Shown here: positions 48,558 through 59,062 of the stretch, in pieces
How positions within the stretch are numbered: position 1 is the stretch's first letter
Layout of the letters: the number at the start of each line of letters is the position of its first letter
Position numbers and translations under genes: made by a program
Notes under the pieces: model-generated
Seen by the model: the letters and a program-made list of their open reading frames with translations, nothing else
Told to the model about the DNA's origin: nothing
Database searches by the model: none
DNA from: Datisca glomerata
Lineage: Eukaryota; Streptophyta; Magnoliopsida; Cucurbitales; Datiscaceae
Assembly: GCA_003255025.1 (NCBI GenBank)
Contig: QANY01011973.1
Span: forward strand, 871,756-935,755
DNA length: 64,000 nucleotides
Direction of reading: 5' to 3'

Positions 48558-48760
48558 CGACTACGAAGTTCGTTGATCTCCGATGGAAATTTTCTCCACG
48601 ATACTCGGTATAGGATGCTCATTGCGCTCCCATCATCCACCAAGACCCCCCTTAACAAGCAGTTGCAAACTTGTATTAAAATGACAAGGTCATCGTTGTA
48701 GTGTTCCAGATCAGAGTCATTGAACGCTGGCGGCGATTGCTCATTGTCGTTTGAGGGCTT

Positions 48761-49743
48761 TTACTGATGTCTTTCTAACATTGGCCATTTGTAGTATATC
48801 TTCCTTTCCTTTTTTGTCATCCCCTCTTGTTTGGTTAATGTTATAACCGTGTCGATGATGTCAATGGGCTTCTTCCCTTTGTCCTTCTTGTCTTCTTCTC
48901 GACTATCTTTCTCAGTTTCACGTTTCTGTTCATCATTTTTCAAAAATTTACTAAGGTACCCTTCTCTTGATCAGTTGCTCAATATAGTCCTTAAGCTTGA
49001 AATAGTCCTGCGTGTAATGCCTGTTGCTCTTGTGGTAGGAACAAGATTTATCTTTATCCTTGGCTGGGTTCCTTGGTGAGCGGAGTCGGTATTTTCAGCC
49101 AAAGTTTATCTTTAATTGTCTCCAGTATTTGGTTGACTGGAATGGTCAGCACCGTGTAGACTTTTCCATTGAGTGGACTTTGTCAGGATCCCGCCTCCGG
49201 TATGTATTTCTTTCTCATTAGACTTTCCTCCCATCTGTTCTTTCTGTTTCGTCATGCTTCCTCATTGCAGGTCTTACACTTGTTTCCCGCTTCCAGATTC
49301 TTTTTTTTTGTTCAACCGTTCTCTGTATACTCTTCTTCTCTTCTTCTAGGGTAATGTACACCTGTACCCGTTGGAAAACTTCCACCATAGAAAGGGGCTT
49401 CACCTTGAACATATCCTCAATAAATGGTGACCTTTAGTCTAGACCTCGTCAGAAGGCCAATCTGGCAAATCGATTGTCGCAGTTTTTCCAACTTGGCCAT
49501 CTCATCTTTGAACCAATGAGTGTACTTCCGCAGGGGCTCCCCTTCCTTGGTAGAGATTGTCATAAGGTGTTCTGAGTCTTCCATGACCGTACAGTAAGTA
49601 GAGTATTGTTCTATGAAAACAAAGGACATAATAGTGAAGCTCGTGATCGAGTGCATCGACATTGAGTCATACCACTTCAAAGTTGTTCTATCTAGACAAG
49701 TGGGGAACATTCTACACATCAACTTATCATCATGCTGGTACAA
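48761..49743 (-). pseudogene. gag of the gypsy element
   Basis: 49743-49417 reads LMCRMFPTCLDRTTLKWYDS and SFVFIEQYSTYCTVMEDSEH, the Retrotrans_gag domain. 49412-49218 and 48943-48761 give the following basic, charged stretch (KRETEKDSREEDKKDKGKKP). Stops and frameshifts separate the parts. Confidence 0.75.
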
Positions 49744-50406
49744 TGCCTCATCGAAGATGGTCTAAAGGATCAATTTTTCCTTCGTAGCATTTGAATCTGG
49801 GAGCAACAAATTTTTTAGGCACGGGTGCCGCTAGGACTTCTAGGCTTAATGGCGTTCAGATAAGAGATTCGAGGTCAATTTTTCCTGTACTTCTAAGATT
49901 CCTCATTTACATCATCTTTTGTTTGAACAATTCTTCTATTACTTCTTTTGACATGACTCGAGATTGTCGAGCCTCTCCTGTAGCTTCCTTCACAAGGTTC
50001 TACGACTGGACTTCCACTTCCCGTCACATGTTTCTATTGTTCTCGTGATCTCCTTGTATTTAGTCTCGACAGTTGCCCCTGGAGTGGGCTTCCTGTTCAT
50101 TATTATTTTCTCATTCATCATAATTCACTCGTTGACTGACCTCTGCTCGCGTTTTTGTAAGTTTCTGTTGTAGTGTGTTGATCTAATCTTGAACATTCTG
50201 CCATGCATTACGTATTGCGTCTGTGTTCCTCTGTTCCATCTTATGCATCCCGTTTAGGATCGCCTACAACAATTTCGTCAGTAGGGTTGGTTGATATACA
50301 TGGTCATCCCCATTTCTGGTCCTGTTGTCCACATTTAGGGCTACGTTGGATCTAGTTCTAGGCATGTTTTTGGTCTTGTAGGGTGGGTCTCTTGAGCTTT
50401 TATCTT

Positions 50407-50422
50407 CTCAATGAAAATACCA
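50407..50422 (-). other. candidate primer-binding site
   Basis: Three bases inside the 5' LTR, the minus strand reads TGGTATTTTCATTGAG, i.e. a sequence complementary to a tRNA 3' end in -CCA. I could not assign the tRNA. Confidence 0.45.
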
Positions 50423-50425
50423 AAA

Positions 50426-51158
50426 TATAAATGATTTTTCTCGCTTATTAGATAAAAAAGGGAAAAATATTAATAGGTGTCAATTTATATAAGTATTAAT
50501 GAAAGAGTGAGAGGGACTAGAGAGTAAAAATGCTCTGAGTTGTATTGAATCCCCCCGTTTCACTTAATACACTGGCCTTATACATGCTCTATAATTTACA
50601 TGAATTGATTAGAATAATAATAAAAGGGATGGGATGTTTCTGCCAGGTATGACCCTTTTTCCCTTCCTTACTTATCATTTCCAATTGTCTCATTCTGCAG
50701 CCAATCAGTCACAGTCGCGTGGTGATTTCTTGTATTTCAAGCCTGTCAGTCGTGACCACTTGGTGGTCTGTCATCCTATCTCGTCTGAGTCATTCAGCTA
50801 CCTCATGCCATTTGACTGTCATTCTGGATCTCTTTCGTCCATTCATGTTGTTCTTCTGATCCTTCTCTTCAAAGTAGTTCTTTCGAGTCTCAGGTTCCTT
50901 TTCCCGTTCCAGAGGCATGTGTACCCTTAGTCTTTTCCCATTCTTGAGGGCATGGGTCCCACGTCAGTCAGTTCCCGTTAATTAGTCTCCTTTTCTCATT
51001 TTGATGCTCATTCTCGTTCTTGAGGTGACGATCTCGTTTGTTTACGTGTGTCTCACGACTTTTGTCTTCTTTCTCATTTTCTATTTTCTGCCGCTTTCCG
51101 CGAACCCTTTGGTTGGTCGTTCTCGTCCACGTGACAGTGGGAATTTTTTACCTGTTCA
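50426..51158 (-). repeat. 5' LTR of the gypsy element
   Basis: Matches 40834-41620 throughout. The terminus next to the primer site reads TA where the partner has TG, a single change. On the minus strand it starts TGAACAGGTAAAAAAT, identical to the LTR at 1540. Confidence 0.9.
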
Positions 51159-51199
51159 ACAGCAATATATAATAAAAATTGTGTTACAATTCTATTTCT

Positions 51200-51880
51200 T
51201 ACTCATGATTATAATTGAATTCAATCAATTTTATAATTCTACAATCAAACTAAACCGAATCATGAATTGAATAGCCAGAATTTTTTTTACTTTATAATCA
51301 AGTCGAACCATGATTCATCAAAATTTACAATTGAATACTACTAGCAGTCATTGATTTTATAATCAATTATTTTTTTATAACCGAACTAAGTTGAATCATC
51401 AATTTTATAATTGAATAACCAAATTAAAATTCATCAATTTTATGATTAAACCAAACTGAATCGTTAATTTTATAATCAAGTAATTGATATTAAAATTCAT
51501 CAATTTAATAACCAAATTAAATTAGAATTAATCAATTTTATCACCAAACCAAATCGAATCGTCAATCAAATAATCAACATTAAAATTCATTAATTATAGT
51601 CGAATCGAACCAAATTTCATTAATTTAACATTTGAATAACATTAAAATTTATCAATTTTATAATCGAGTTAAAACTAAATTCATCAAATTTACAATCAAA
51701 TCAAACTTGATCAATCAACTTCCTAATTGAAGAACCAAAGTAAAGTTCATTAATTTAACAACCGAACCAAATTGGATCAGTAATTTTACTATAGAGTAAT
51801 CATAAAGTGAACTAACTGAATTATCAATTTTATAATCGAATAACCAAACTAAAATTCATCAATTTTAATAGGTTTATAGA
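51200..51880. repeat. degenerate AT-rich minisatellite
   Basis: Blocks of the type AAATTCATCAATTTTATAAT, alternating with ACCAAACTAAATCGAATC, recur about every 35-45 bp with much drift. The right boundary of the gypsy element lies just before it, so the retroelement inserted at the edge of this repeat. Confidence 0.6.
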
Positions 51881-52983
51881 AAAGAAATAATTTTATCGGT
51901 TTAATCTTCAGTTTAAGCTATTTATGATAGAAATTATTGTCCAACCTTTCATTTTTAAAGAGACTAATTTTAAGTGATTTGATGGAGAGAGAAGTGAATT
52001 ATGAAACTAGAATTATTTGTTGAATATAAAAAAACTAAAGAATAATCTCTTAGTCTGAGAGAAATTGCTTGAGAATGACCCTTTAGAGTTAAAAAAATGT
52101 AATTAATGTCCTTTGATTTTTTTCAACAAAATCATGCATATTTAACAGAAAAGAATTTTAAAATGTCTCGCGCTAGTCCTGATCGAGCAAAAAATTGTTG
52201 CTAGACCATAATCTTGTATTTTACCCTTAAATTTACACTTGCGTCTCTCATATGAGATTAACATAACCCTTATGTTGGGAAATGTAGGGTGATCCAATAT
52301 GAGGGGATCCGTTTCTGAGTAATGTAGGGTGAAGCAAGGGTAGAATCATTTCCGTATAAGGATGATACCATATAATGACCAAAATTATGCCATTTAATCG
52401 TTTTTAATATTTATTTTTTATAGGGGTAAGGATTGAACGTGAAAGTTCTAGTGAGTATTCTCGTTTAAGCAATACAACCGTAGCCTGAGATCGTGAAGAG
52501 TAAATCTTGGTGTAATATGGTATGAAGAGTCAGTTTGCGGATCTTTATAAAAGATAGTGGCTAATACCACATGTATTTGATTCATTGATCAGTTACATAG
52601 GTCTTGATTAACGCAACCGCCTCAATTAAAATACATCAAGATAGATAGAAGGTCTCGCGTGCATCCAATCACCATGGACGCGTTGCGGGCCAAACATATT
52701 GACCACGGCACTAGAGCGGAGATTGAATTATGTCGATGAGACATAAAGGAATCGTTCAACCAAATCCCCTAAGGGGTTCTTAGAACTGGGTCCATTCTCG
52801 AAGGGGGAAGATGAATATCTACAGCTTTCAAAGTGGCCATATTGGAGAAGAGTCATCATTTTCGATATGATGTAACCTCGTCTTAATCCTACCAGGCCAA
52901 CCTCCAAATAGTTCTCAGGCAAATGGTCTATCCAATTAATATCACTTGACTTGATAGTTAAAGTACAAAGTGAATAAAATAAG
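51881..52983. other. intergenic
   Basis: Moderately AT-rich with no frames over 65 codons and no recognised domain or repeat. Confidence 0.4.
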
Positions 52984-53471
52984 TATGGATGCCAAACTGA
53001 ACCATACCGAACTGAAAATAATCAGTCTAGTCTGTTTTTTAGCAAACTATGGTTGGTTCAGTCTTAGATTAAAAAAATCAAACTTTTGTTTGGTCTAAAA
53101 TTTTCATACATTTTTTATCGGACATACCAAACTGACAGTTTATCCTCCCTTATATATATATATATATTCTTACGTTTATTTCTTTTCTTATTTCTCACAT
53201 TCCTCTAATGTCTCTTTAATGTTTAGTTTACATATTGTGGCTTAAATTGTGAGTTTTTATTATGATGCATGGAAAACTTAAAAAAATTTGAAACATTTAT
53301 GATTAAATTCATAAATTGACCTCTTGAAAAAGAATCTTGGCAGACCGTAAAACCAAACCGAACTGACCAATTATTTGTAGTCCGAGTCAATTCAGTTTAT
53401 ATGCATATAATCGATCGGTCCAATCCTCATTTTGACAAGAACATGGTCTAAGCCAACCATGCACAGTCCTA
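52984..53471. mobile_element. hAT-type MITE, copy 2 (degraded)
   Basis: Related along its length to copy 1 at 13936-14480: the AACTATGGTTGGTTCAGTCT block, the GTTTATCCTCCCTTATATAT run and the closing CATGCACAGTCCTA. The left terminus is degraded (TATGGATGCCAAA) and no 8-bp target duplication is visible, so it is the older copy. Confidence 0.7.
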
Positions 53472-55020
53472 GTGTCACGAACGAGTCTTGTTCAAGATGT
53501 AACAATAAAAGTAAGTGTTTTCTCAATGTTTGTGAAAGTCAATTTGCTCACGATGCTTCAATATGAAGTATTGGGATGCGAGAGTCCAATACATAACTTT
53601 GGCCTACATGACTTTCGACACAACAGGTGTGATATGGAAGCTATTAACATTGCACATACACAAGAGCTTCAGTACCGATACGCCTTTGCAAACTCAACAT
53701 CCTCGTGAGCATGACACCCACAATGGCATAATTAGAGGAGGGCGCTCGCGAAAGCACCCTCCTCTAATCATGGTAAGGGCACGCGATGAGCCTCACCCTC
53801 TAGAAAGCACGAAAGACACATGACAACAACCTAAGTAATGGCTGCGGTTACAAATGGAAGTTTTCATATGACGGATTCAAATGTTGGAATCACATCTGTT
53901 GAATCAATATGAGGATAGTCACACTTTATATATAATTTTCAAACCCTTATTGTTATTATTATTATAGAGAACCTATACGAAGAAGTGGATTTTTATTATG
54001 TTCCATAAGAAATATAATAAACAACAAATAAACAAAGCTTTAAACTAAGAAGGTCAAATAATTTCTTAAAGGAATGATGACTCCAAGTTTGCACATAAGG
54101 CTGTTTGCTCAACTTTTGTTGCAAACTTTTGGTGTTTTGACTAATTTTAGTTGTATATCCATTTTTAATAATCACTTGATTTAATTAATAATATAAGATA
54201 TGCAGAATCAAAAAAGTCAGCAGGGGCCTCATTGTCAATAATTGATATTTACTATTTTTTTAGCGAAATGATATTTATGATGAGTGTATATAGAAAGTAC
54301 GAGAAACTGGGAGGGTAACTAGATTTTGTTTTAAAGAGAAATATCTAATTTAAGGTTGCTGCACTGCAGGTCTTGGTCTTCCATTAATTAATTAAGGGTT
54401 TGGCCAGCTTTCTTTTTCATTTACTTTTAATGGTCGTTAGCTTGGTTATGCTGTTGTTAGTCTACCTAGTACCACTAATAACTGATGTTAACTTATTGTG
54501 AAGAACAAGAAAATCCATGCTTTAAAAAGGGTAGCTTTTTTTCCTATACCAAATTTAATGGATGTGAATTTCTCACTGTTTTTCTAGTATAGGTAGATTT
54601 TGGTTTTTTAACATTTTCCACTTGATTGATAATGATATTCCCGTTTCCAATAGAAGATTATTAGGTGATCAACTGAATATGACATTTTCTTTATTATTGA
54701 TGTAAACTAATTAGTTCGTATCATATATTGTAAATGAATGATGATACTTATAAATTTGACACTTGAATCATGGTATTGATGAATTGTTACTCAGCTTAAA
54801 TATAAATTAAATTAATTATAATACATAAATTTAAATAAATTAACCCATATAAACTTAGGAGAGCAGCTACTCTCACTTTGTCATGACATCAATACTTGTC
54901 TGTCGAAAATACTCACCACTAAAACAGACCAGGGAAGAGACTAGAGAGAGTGGTGTGTCCTGGGTTAAACTTTAAAGTAGTAAGAAAAAGAAAAGACCCC
55001 TCTTTTTCTATCTCCAATTA
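53472..55020. other. intergenic with one hairpin
   Basis: Contains a strong short hairpin at 53731-53768 (ATTAGAGGAGGGCGCT against AGCACCCTCCTCTAAT). The rest is AT-rich with no gene recognised. A 78-codon frame at 53472-53708 is not supported. Confidence 0.4.
53731..53768. repeat. 16-bp-stem hairpin
   Basis: ATTAGAGGAGGGCGCT (53731-53746) pairs with AGCACCCTCCTCTAAT (53753-53768) with one mismatch and a 6-base loop. It is GC-rich within AT-rich flanks. Nothing nearby shows what it belongs to. Confidence 0.7.
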
Positions 55021-58000
55021 TATCCTGTTGGATTTCCACTATTTTAATACTTGTAAATATGTATTGGTTAAGAATTTTTATATCACTTTCTCAAAATCTA
55101 AAATTTTACACTTTTAGCCCACCACAATATACATTAAAAATTTCAACTCTCTTTCTTCCTCATTTATTTCTCTTTTTCACATGTAAAGATCAAATCAATA
55201 TTCACTCCCTCACTCTTCTTCTTCCTCTCATTGTTTCCTCCATAATTTCTAGTTCATTTCCTTCATGCTTTCCTATTCAGCGAAGCAATGAAGGTTTGTT
55301 TCCTCTATGCTTTCCTGTTTTGCGAAGTTCTTCCTTTATGCTTTCCTAAAGTTGCACCATATGCATCACTACTTGAACCTTTCAAGTAGTGACGAGCTTA
55401 CTAGACAACAACAGACTTCAAAAGAAAAAAACTCACTACTCGAAAAGTTCAAGTACTAAAAATGACTACTTGAGTCCTTCAAGTAGTCGCATGCTCATTG
55501 AAAAACTGACTGTCGGAGACAAAAATGACTACTTGAAGGGTTCAAGTAGTATTTTATGACTACTTGAACCCTTCAAGTAATTATTTTTTGTCAATACTCA
55601 TACACCAGGTGACTACTTGAACCCTTCAAGTAGTGATTGAGAACCAAAAAAATTTTACTTGAAGGGTTCAAGTAGTTGTATCTGACTGATTGAACCCTTC
55701 AAGTAATGATTTTGATTCTGGAAGTAAAAAAAATATTAGTTGAAGGGTTCAAGTAGTTGTATCTGACTACTTGAACCCTTCAATTATTGATTTTGATTCT
55801 CGAAGTAAAAAAAATTACTTGAATGGTGCAAGTAGTTGTATGTAACTATTTCAACTCTTCTAATAGTGACTTTGATTCTGAATGTAAAAAATATTACTTG
55901 AAGGGTTCAAGTAGTTGTACTTGACTACTTGAACCTTTCAAATAGTGATTTTGATTCTGAAAGTAAAAAAAAATATTCTTTGAAGGGTTCAAGTAGTTAT
56001 ATTTGACTACTCGAACCCTCCAATTATTAATTTTGATTCTGGAAGTAAAAAAAATATTACTTAAAGGGTTCAAGTAGTTGTATCTGACTACATGAACCCT
56101 TCAAGTAGTATTTTTTATTTTAGAAGCGAAAAAAAAATAAATTACTTGAAGGGTTCAAGTAGTGATAATATGTAAAAAAATATTACTTGAAGGCTTCAAC
56201 TAGTTGTATCTAACTACTTGAATCCTCCAGATAGTGATTTTGATTCTAGAAGTAAAAAAATATTACATGAAGGGTTCAAGTAGTCATATCTGACCACTTC
56301 AACCCTTCAATTATTGATTTTGATTCTGAAACTAAAAAAAATATTACTTAAAAAGTTCGAGTAGTTGTATTTAACAACTTGAACTCTTCGAGTAGTGATT
56401 TTGATTCTGTAAGTAAAAAAAATATTACTTGAAGGGTTCAAGTAGTTGTACCTGACTACTTGAACATGTACCTGACTACTTGAACCATTCAAGTAGTGAT
56501 TTTGATTCTGGAAGTAAAAAAAATATTACTTGAAAGGTTCAAGTAGTTGTGCATGACTATTCGAACCCTTCAATTATTGATTTTGATACTGGACGTAAAC
56601 AAAATATTACTTGAAAGGTTCAAGTAGTTGTGCATGACTATTCGAACCCTTCAAGTAGTAATTTCGATTTTGGAAGTAAAAAAAGTATATTACTTGAATG
56701 GTTCAAGTAGTTGTATCTAACTACTTAAACCCATAAAATAGTGATTTTGATTCTAGAAGTAAAAAAATATTACTTGAAAGGTTCAAGTAGTTGTACTTGA
56801 ACCCTTCAAGTAGCGATTTTGAATTTGGAAGTAAAAAAAGTATATTACTTGAATGGTTCAAGTAGTTGTATCTAACTACTTGAACCCTTAAAATAGTGAA
56901 TTTGATTTTGGAACTAAAAAAAAATATTACTTGAACCGTTCAAGTAATGATTTTGATTATGGAAGTAAGTAAAAATATTACTTGAAGTTTTTAATTAGTT
57001 GTATCTGATTACTTGAACCCTTCAATTATTGATTTTGATTCTGGAAGTAAAAAAAAATATTACTAGAATGGTTCGAGTAGTTGTATCTAACTACTTGAAC
57101 CTTTTAAGTAATGATTTTGATTCTGTAAGTAAAAAAAATATTACTTGAAGGATTCAAGTAGTTGTATCTGACTACCTGAACCCTTCAAGTCGTGATTTTG
57201 ATTCTGAAAGTAAAAAAATTATTACTTGAATGGTTCAAATAGTTGTATCTAACTACTTGAACCCTTTAAGTAGCGATTTTGATTCTGAAAGTAAAAAAAT
57301 ATTACTTGAAGGGTTCAAGTAGTGATTTTGATTATGGAAGTAAAAAAATATTACTTGAAGGGTTCAAGTAGTTGTATCTGACTACTTGAACCCTTCTAGT
57401 AGTGATTTTGATTATGAAAGTAAAAAAAAATTACTTGAAATTTTTTAGTAGTTGTATCTGACTAATTTAACTCTTCAATTATTGATTTTGATTCTGAAAA
57501 TAAAAAAAATATTACTTGAAGGGTGGTAGTTGTATCTGACTACTTGAACCCTTCAAGCAGTGAGTTTGATTTTAGAAGTAAAAAAAATATATTATTTGAA
57601 AGGTTCAAGTAGTCGTATCGCTACTTGATTAACTCTTCAAGTAGTGATTTTGATTGTGAAAGTAAAAAAAAATATTACTTGAAGGATTCAAGCAGTTATA
57701 TTTGTCTACTTGAACCTTTCAAGTAGTGATTTTGATTCTGAAAGTAAAAAAAATATTACTTGAATGATTCAAGTAATTGTGTCTGACTACTTGAAGCCTT
57801 CAAGTTGGGAGTTTGATTCTGGAATTAAAAAAAGTATTACTTGAAGTGTCAAGTAGTAAGTTTTTATTTCTTGAACCCTTCAAGTAGTTTTTGCTTACTG
57901 GAAATAGATTTCAAGAGAGAAAAAATTATTTAAAAAGTTCAAGTAGTATAAAATTACTAATTAAACCCTTCAAGTAATGAGTGACGAATTTACTGGACAA

Positions 58001-58560
58001 CAAATTTCAATACTTGAAATGTTCAAGTAGTAAAAAATTAATACTTGTGACATTAGGTATAGATTTGTTTACTGGACAATAAACTTCAAAATAAAAAAAA
58101 CCATTTGATGAGTTCAAGTAATATAAAATTATTACTTGATACTTTCAAGTAGTCACTAGTATTTAAATTGCTAACTAATCAAACAAAATCTAACTACTTG
58201 AAGAGTTTAAGTAGTCATAAACAACTACTTGAACTCTTCAAGCAGTCACTTGGTGTATGAGTAATTGACCGACAAAAAAATAACTACTTAAACCTTTCAA
58301 GTAGTTACTTGATGTACGAGTGTTGACAAAAAAATAATTACTTGAATGATTCAGTTAATCATAAGAAACTACTTGAAACTTTTAAGTAGAAAAAAATTTC
58401 GTTGAAAATTAAAGAAGTAAAAGAGGAATAAAATATTATTAAATTAATTTAAAATGTGTATTGAGAAATAAAAAAAATGATGACAATGTGAAATTGATGA
58501 GTATAAAATTTTATATTTTTAAAAAGTATACAAAAATCCTTACACAAAATAAAAGGTATG
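55020..58560. mobile_element. long-TIR transposon filled by a palindrome array (element B)
   Basis: The left end (55025-55215: TGTAAATATGTATTGGTTAA, ACTTTCTCAAAATCTAAAAT, TTTAGCCCACCACAATATAC) and the reverse complement of 58430-58560 (TAAGGATTTTTGTATACTTT, AAATATAAAATTTTATACTC) are the same diverged terminal repeat seen in element A. Element B has no gene fragment. Its interior is almost wholly the hairpin array at 55360-58400. The right end lies about 500 bp before the AHK2 start codon. Boundaries are accurate to some tens of bases. Confidence 0.55.
55360..58400. repeat. array of nested palindromes, unit about 80 bp
   Basis: The core palindromes are ACTTGAAGGGTTCAAGT and its complement ACTTGAACCCTTCAAGT. 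In the regular part (about 55620-57850) a unit of 78-82 bp repeats roughly 27 times: GATTTTGATTCTGGAAGT, an A-run, ATATT, one palindrome, AGTTGTATCTGACT, then the complementary palindrome and AGT. The two palindromes of a unit also pair with each other: ACTTGAAGGGTTCAAGTAGT and its exact complement lie about 8 bases apart. Some units have lost one arm. The flanks (55360-55620 and 57850-58400) hold looser copies with other spacers. There is no coding capacity. Confidence 0.9.
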
Positions 58561-59062
58561 TTTTATCTCCCATTTTTTCTCTGGACAATAATTTTCTCAC
58601 GGGGTAGCCAGAAATATAAACTAGAATTCGGCTCTGTTCTTCGGAATAATTATTGCCTCTCGTGTTCTTCAAAGGAGTTCTATTGTTCTTTTTTTCTTTG
58701 GGTAAATGACTTTCAGTTATTGGAGAAGGAAACTGAGTATCAACAGAGCCTAAAAATGGTTGCACTGCTTTATTCTGTTAATTTATGCATAATTGCAGCT
58801 GATTTTTATGCAATTTCACCTTTTGGCTGCGTTTATCTTGTGGATTTATCATAAAGCAACGATCTTGATAAGTATTGCGAACTGGGTTGCCAAATTATTA
58901 CAGTATTCGAAGCATATTTCACCTTGTAGTTGAAACTCGCCGTTGTCGGCTTAGCTTTAAAGTTACTTTGATGAGTTGTTCTACTGGGGTTGCTGCTGCT
59001 GCTGGGGTTATTCTGAAGTTCGCAAAGTTCTTTGAAAAGATACACAAGTGGTTTTGGTTATA
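58560..59062 (+). promoter_or_regulatory. AHK2 5' region
   Basis: Between element B and the start codon. A likely leader exon and intron are suggested by an acceptor TTATTACAG ending near 58900, but the donor is not certain. Plus-strand frames here are short and unsupported. Confidence 0.35.

Larger units (their letters stand above)
40834..51158 (-). mobile_element. Ty3/gypsy LTR retrotransposon, Tat/Retand-like, nearly complete
   Basis: A 10.3-kb element bounded by LTRs 40834-41620 and 50426-51158, with the imperfect 5-bp target duplication ACAAC (40829-40833) and ACAGC (51159-51163). Transcription would run right to left. In that direction it holds gag (49743-48761), protease (48557-48165), reverse transcriptase (47915-47064), RNase H (46861-46066), integrase (46110-45350), an extra ORF on the opposite strand (42277-44334) and the 3' LTR. 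RNase H before integrase defines Ty3/gypsy, and the antisense extra ORF before the 3' LTR is a feature of the Tat lineage (Retand-type). Every coding part carries stops or frameshifts, so it is not autonomous. The LTRs differ by indels (787 against 733 bp) and substitutions, so the insertion is not recent. Confidence 0.9.

Noticed and set aside
55360..58400. CRISPR-like array
   Set aside because: The repeats are regular, but the spacers are repeats too, not unique; the genome is a plant's; there are no cas genes. It is a satellite-type array.
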